A stretch of DNA of 64,000 bases from Paractinoplanes maris (GTDB taxonomy: Bacteria; Actinomycetota; Actinomycetes; Mycobacteriales; Micromonosporaceae). The notes under the pieces were generated by a model, which was not told where the DNA came from, did no database searches, and saw only the letters and a program-made list of their open reading frames with translations. Below are positions 61,807 to 64,000 of this stretch, one piece after another (the stretch's first letter is position 1; each line of letters opens with the position of its first letter). The position numbers were made by a program, and so were the translations under genes. The stretch is taken from the NCBI RefSeq assembly GCF_023544465.1, contig NZ_JALPVL010000005.1, forward strand, positions 434,001-498,000. The letters are read 5' to 3'.

Positions 61807-62202
61807 TCAGTAGACCGGGTACTCGATGTGATGCAGAACCAGGATGGCCTTCACCATCGAGGTCGTCCGGCAAGGACTACAGCGCAGCTTGACCAGGATT
61901 TTCCAGGTCTTGAGGATGGCGACTGCGCGTTCACCGCGAGCGCGGACACGGGCGTGGGACCTATTCACGGCCTTCAGTCGGCGTGACAGCTTGGGCCGGT
62001 AGCGGTGTCGTTTGAACGGGGTGCGGATGGTGCCGCCGGCGCCCTGGTACGCCTTGTCGGCGAAGGTCATCACGTTCGCGCTTGTCAGTGCGTCGATGAT
62101 GTCGTGGGTTCGGGCGGCGGTCAGGTCGTGCGTCGAGCCGGGCAGAGCTTGCGACGCCCACACGAGGCGGCCGGCCGGGTCTGCGATGACCTGGACGTTC
62201 AT
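61807..62202 (-). CDS. IS5 family transposase, C-terminal (DDE) frame
   Basis: A 131-residue frame MNVQVIADPAGRLVWASQALPGS with the second Asp/His segment THDLTAARTHDI, TFADKAYQGAGG (third catalytic segment) and TPFKRHRYRPKLSRRLKAVN, RARGERAVAILKTWKIL. It is the DDE_Tnp_4 half of the transposase. The stop lies in the left inverted repeat. Confidence 0.85.
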   Translation of the reverse strand: MNVQVIADPAGRLVWASQALPGSTHDLTAARTHDIIDALTSANVMTFADKAYQGAGGTIRTPFKRHRYRPKLSRRLKAVNRSHARVRARGERAVAILKTWKILVKLRCSPCRTTSMVKAILVLHHIEYPVY

Positions 62203-62658
62203 GCCGTGCCGGCGGTGTTTGAGCCGGAGTAGTACGGCTTCTGATCGGCGACGCGGTCGATCGGTATCAGAGTGCCATCGAGGATGGCGTACGCCAGCCG
62301 GCGGATCCTGCTCATCGCCGTTTGTAGGTCGTCGGCGGTCGCGGCGAGCAGGGCGATCGCCTCGCGGATGTAGCGCCAGGCGGTGGCCACGCCCACGTCG
62401 AATCCGGCGGCTAGGCGGGTGAGGGTGTCGCCGTTACGCAAGTGGGCCAGGGCGAGCAGCGCTTGCCGGCCGGGGTCGAGGCGCCGCCATCGGGATCGTC
62501 GCTGGTGGCGATGGGTCCGAATCAGATCGGCGAGGTGGTTCAGCGATCGGGTGGACAGCGGGATCGTGGCAGGATAAGACAGCAACGAGGCTCCCGGTAG
62601 GGGCTGTTTCTTGGTCGATTGCTTGTCTTACCGGAAGCCTCACCCTACCGGTCTACTG
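61808..62658 (-). mobile_element. IS5 family insertion sequence (about 851 bp)
   Basis: Two overlapping minus-strand transposase reading frames flanked by 11-bp terminal inverted repeats: CAGTAGACCGG at 61808-61818 and its complement CCGGTCTACTG at 62648-62658. The transposase C-terminal stop overlaps the left repeat. No convincing target-site duplication could be read at the borders. It separates a broken secreted-protein gene from its upstream DNA. Confidence 0.85.
62199..62585 (-). CDS. IS5 family transposase, N-terminal frame
   Basis: A 128-residue frame from TTG 62585 (LSYPATIPLSTRSLNHLADL) with a helix-turn-helix region (LTRLAAGFDVGVATAWRYIR) and the first catalytic segment LAYAILDGTLIPIDRVADQK. 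After YYSG the frame changes (GGCTCAAACACC): a one-base shift joins it to KHRRHGMNVQVIADP in the downstream frame. ATGA overlap with the second frame at 62199-62202. Either a translational frameshift or a mutation in this copy. Confidence 0.85.
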   Translation of the reverse strand: MLSYPATIPLSTRSLNHLADLIRTHRHQRRSRWRRLDPGRQALLALAHLRNGDTLTRLAAGFDVGVATAWRYIREAIALLAATADDLQTAMSRIRRLAYAILDGTLIPIDRVADQKPYYSGSNTAGTA

Positions 62659-62792
62659 GCCTCCCCGATGCTGCTGACCTGCATTTGTCGGGTTGAAGAT
62701 GGCTCACTGACCGAGAAGGCCGTGCGCGGCAAGTAGATGGTCGGTGCGCGGCTTTACCATCGGAGGATCCCTGACCGGAAGGAGACCCGACG

Positions 62793-63308
62793 ATGCTGAG
62801 CCGCGTCAATCGAGAGACCGTCGACCTGTCGTCCTATCCCGACCTGGTGGTGGTCTATCTGGGTATGCGCGTCAACCGGCTCTACGGCCTGCGCACCCTG
62901 ATGGCCCGCGGCCCGCGGATCGACCGGTCGGACAAGCCGGAAGGGCTGCTCGCACACGAGCCGCTCCTATGGTCGTTGTTTCCCATGCACCTCGGTATCT
63001 GCCAGTACTGGCGGGACCTGCCCACGCTGCTGGCCTGGACCCGCTCCGAGCCGCACCGCCTGTGGTGGCGCGACTTCCTGCGCGACAGCGGCGGCACCGG
63101 CTTCTGGCACGAGACCTACCTGCGACGCGGCGGCATGGAGGCGGTCTACGACGACATCCCGCAGCGCCGCGGCTTCGCATCCTTCGCCCCGGTGCAGCCG
63201 GCCCGTGGCGCGATGTTCGGCTCGGCCGCGCGAGTCGGCCGCCCGGAGGACGACACCGTCCCGGCCGTCACCGAGGACGACCTCTATACCCCCGGGACCG
63301 GGCACTAG
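62793..63308 (+). CDS. DUF4188 (monooxygenase-like) protein
   Basis: A 171-residue soluble protein: YPDLVVVYLGMRVNRLYGLR, LLWSLFPMHLGICQYWRDLP, GTGFWHETYLRRGGMEAVYD and a C-terminal PARGAMFGSAARVGRPEDD. The layout matches DUF4188, related to small dimeric monooxygenase/aldoxime dehydratase-like folds. ATG 62793 has GAAGGAG upstream. It lies between an IS5 element and an IS5 transposase remnant of opposite orientation, so it may have moved with them. Confidence 0.8.
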   Translation: MLSRVNRETVDLSSYPDLVVVYLGMRVNRLYGLRTLMARGPRIDRSDKPEGLLAHEPLLWSLFPMHLGICQYWRDLPTLLAWTRSEPHRLWWRDFLRDSGGTGFWHETYLRRGGMEAVYDDIPQRRGFASFAPVQPARGAMFGSAARVGRPEDDTVPAVTEDDLYTPGTGH

Positions 63309-63327
63309 GTTCGGTCTCTCTAGATCA

Positions 63328-63552
63328 AGACCCCCTTCAAACGGCGACGCTTGCGGCCGGACCCGTCACGCCAGCAGAAGGCCCGTCAGCCGCGCCCACG
63401 CGAAGATCCGCGCCCGCGGCGAATGCGCGATCACCATCCTCAAGACCTGGAGAATCCTGACCTAGCTGCGCTGCTGCCCACGCCGGACAACCACGATCGT
63501 GCAGGCCATCCTCGTTCTGCACCACGTTGAAGCCAACCGCTACGCAGGATGA
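63328..63552 (+). pseudogene. IS5-type transposase 3' remnant
   Basis: Plus-strand sequence reads TPFKRRRLRPDPSRQQK in one frame and then SRAHAKIRARGECAITILKT, a stop, and TTIVQAILVLHHVEANRYAG in another. It aligns with the C-terminal half of the nearby transposase (TPFKRHRYRPKLSRR; RARGERAVAILKTWKIL; AILVLHHIEYPVY). Only the last ~75 codons remain, with frameshift and stop. The N-terminal half is absent. The 190 bp beyond it up to 63739 show nothing recognisable. Confidence 0.8.
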
Positions 63553-63739
63553 AAAACGCTCAATGCACCTTTCTCCAGGCCTGCCCGACACATTAGGGCG
63601 GATCGGCGATGCATTACAGGTGGTGTAGCCCTTCTGCGCCGGCCACCGCCCGGTCGGACGACCCGATACGTGAATCGAACGGCGGCCCAGCTTCCCGCCC
63701 GGTCGCAGGCGGCCTTGCCGGCCGTCTGGGAGCCGGTGG

Positions 63740-64000
63740 TCAGTTGCCGGTCAGGCGGAGGACCTCGACGGCGCCGGTCAGGTGGAGAGGGCCGGCCGCG
63801 TGCGGGACGAGCAGGGTGTCGCCGCGGCGGATCGGGTGGTTGTCGGTCTCGCCGGTCAGCGCGCCCTCGCCCGACACCGCGACCAGGACGCTGAAGCCCC
63901 GGGCGACCCGGTCGCCGCCGTACAGGCGCTCGGCCCGGAAGAACTCGTCGGCCGGCTGGGGCAGCAGGCGGTCGGCCGCGCCGCGCAAGCCGGCCAGACG
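63740..64000 (-). CDS. manA: mannose-6-phosphate isomerase (class I) C-terminal part, partial
   Basis: Minus-strand coding sequence that runs off the window at 64000. Only the C-terminal domain is seen: DEFFRAERLYGGDRVARGFS, LVAVSGEGALTGE, HPIRRGDTLLVPHAAGPLHL. This is the second cupin of class I phosphomannose isomerases, which convert mannose-6-phosphate to fructose-6-phosphate. The N-terminus and active site lie outside the window. Stop at 63740. Confidence 0.7.
   Translation of the reverse strand, partial: RLAGLRGAADRLLPQPADEFFRAERLYGGDRVARGFSVLVAVSGEGALTGETDNHPIRRGDTLLVPHAAGPLHLTGAVEVLRLTGN

Noticed and set aside
62659..62792. Target-site duplication of the IS5 element
   Set aside because: Border sequences (CCT on the left, GCC on the right) do not match; none could be defined.

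Overview
The window is high-GC DNA with strong G/C third-position bias, frequent GTG starts and 4-nt ATGA gene overlaps. It carries many LacI, LAL/LuxR, AraC, PucR-like and ECF sigma regulators and an MprF/LysRS fusion (LysX). Together these point to an actinobacterium, most likely Micromonosporaceae (Actinoplanes-like); the family placement is inference. No rRNA, tRNA or CRISPR was recognised.

Layout. 1-4.7 kb: small conserved genes separated by three unrelated tandem-repeat arrays (60, 15 and 38 bp units), a peptidase S51-like gene, and two frameshifted genes (HTH, DUF1152). 4.7-8.9 kb: GAF/PucR-type regulator divergent from a cupin and FAD-monooxygenase pair, then a monoacylglycerol-lipase-like hydrolase. 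9-18.1 kb: a sugar-uptake operon on the minus strand (LacI, lipoprotein, two permeases, GH130, Tat-exported enzyme), closed by a strong hairpin. 18.2-22.8 kb: a degenerate 6-phosphogluconate-dehydrogenase-like gene, a secreted hydrolase, a CocE/NonD hydrolase and a KstD-type flavoprotein remnant. 22.8-29.8 kb: TetR, two paralogous AraC regulators, a LAL regulator and two hydrolases, all on the plus strand. 29.8-37.6 kb: CHASE3-like histidine kinase, then a coupled patatin, glycosyltransferase, membrane protein, lipase-like operon and a second LAL regulator. 37.7-43.2 kb: an ECF sigma factor without its usual C-terminal domain, an MFS exporter, an XRE/MmyB-type regulator, and an SDR-ADH pair. 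An inverted repeat of the same design lies about 50 bp upstream of both the exporter and the SDR. 43.2-52.3 kb: secreted esterase, small protein, EamA-lysX operon, and a kinase/regulator/membrane-protein operon divergent from a DUF418-like protein. 52.4-59.4 kb: SigE-family sigma with a membrane partner, then a LacI-controlled PotABCD-like ABC operon. 59.3-64 kb: membrane protein, LLM oxidoreductase, a broken secreted-protein gene, an IS5-family element, a DUF4188-like gene, a second IS5-type transposase remnant and the C-terminal end of a manA-like gene.

A cross-cutting observation: at least five genes carry a single-base frameshift, mostly in short homopolymers, with intact coding character on both sides. 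Either the consensus has indel errors or pseudogenes are very recent; this should be settled before any of these genes is called dead.
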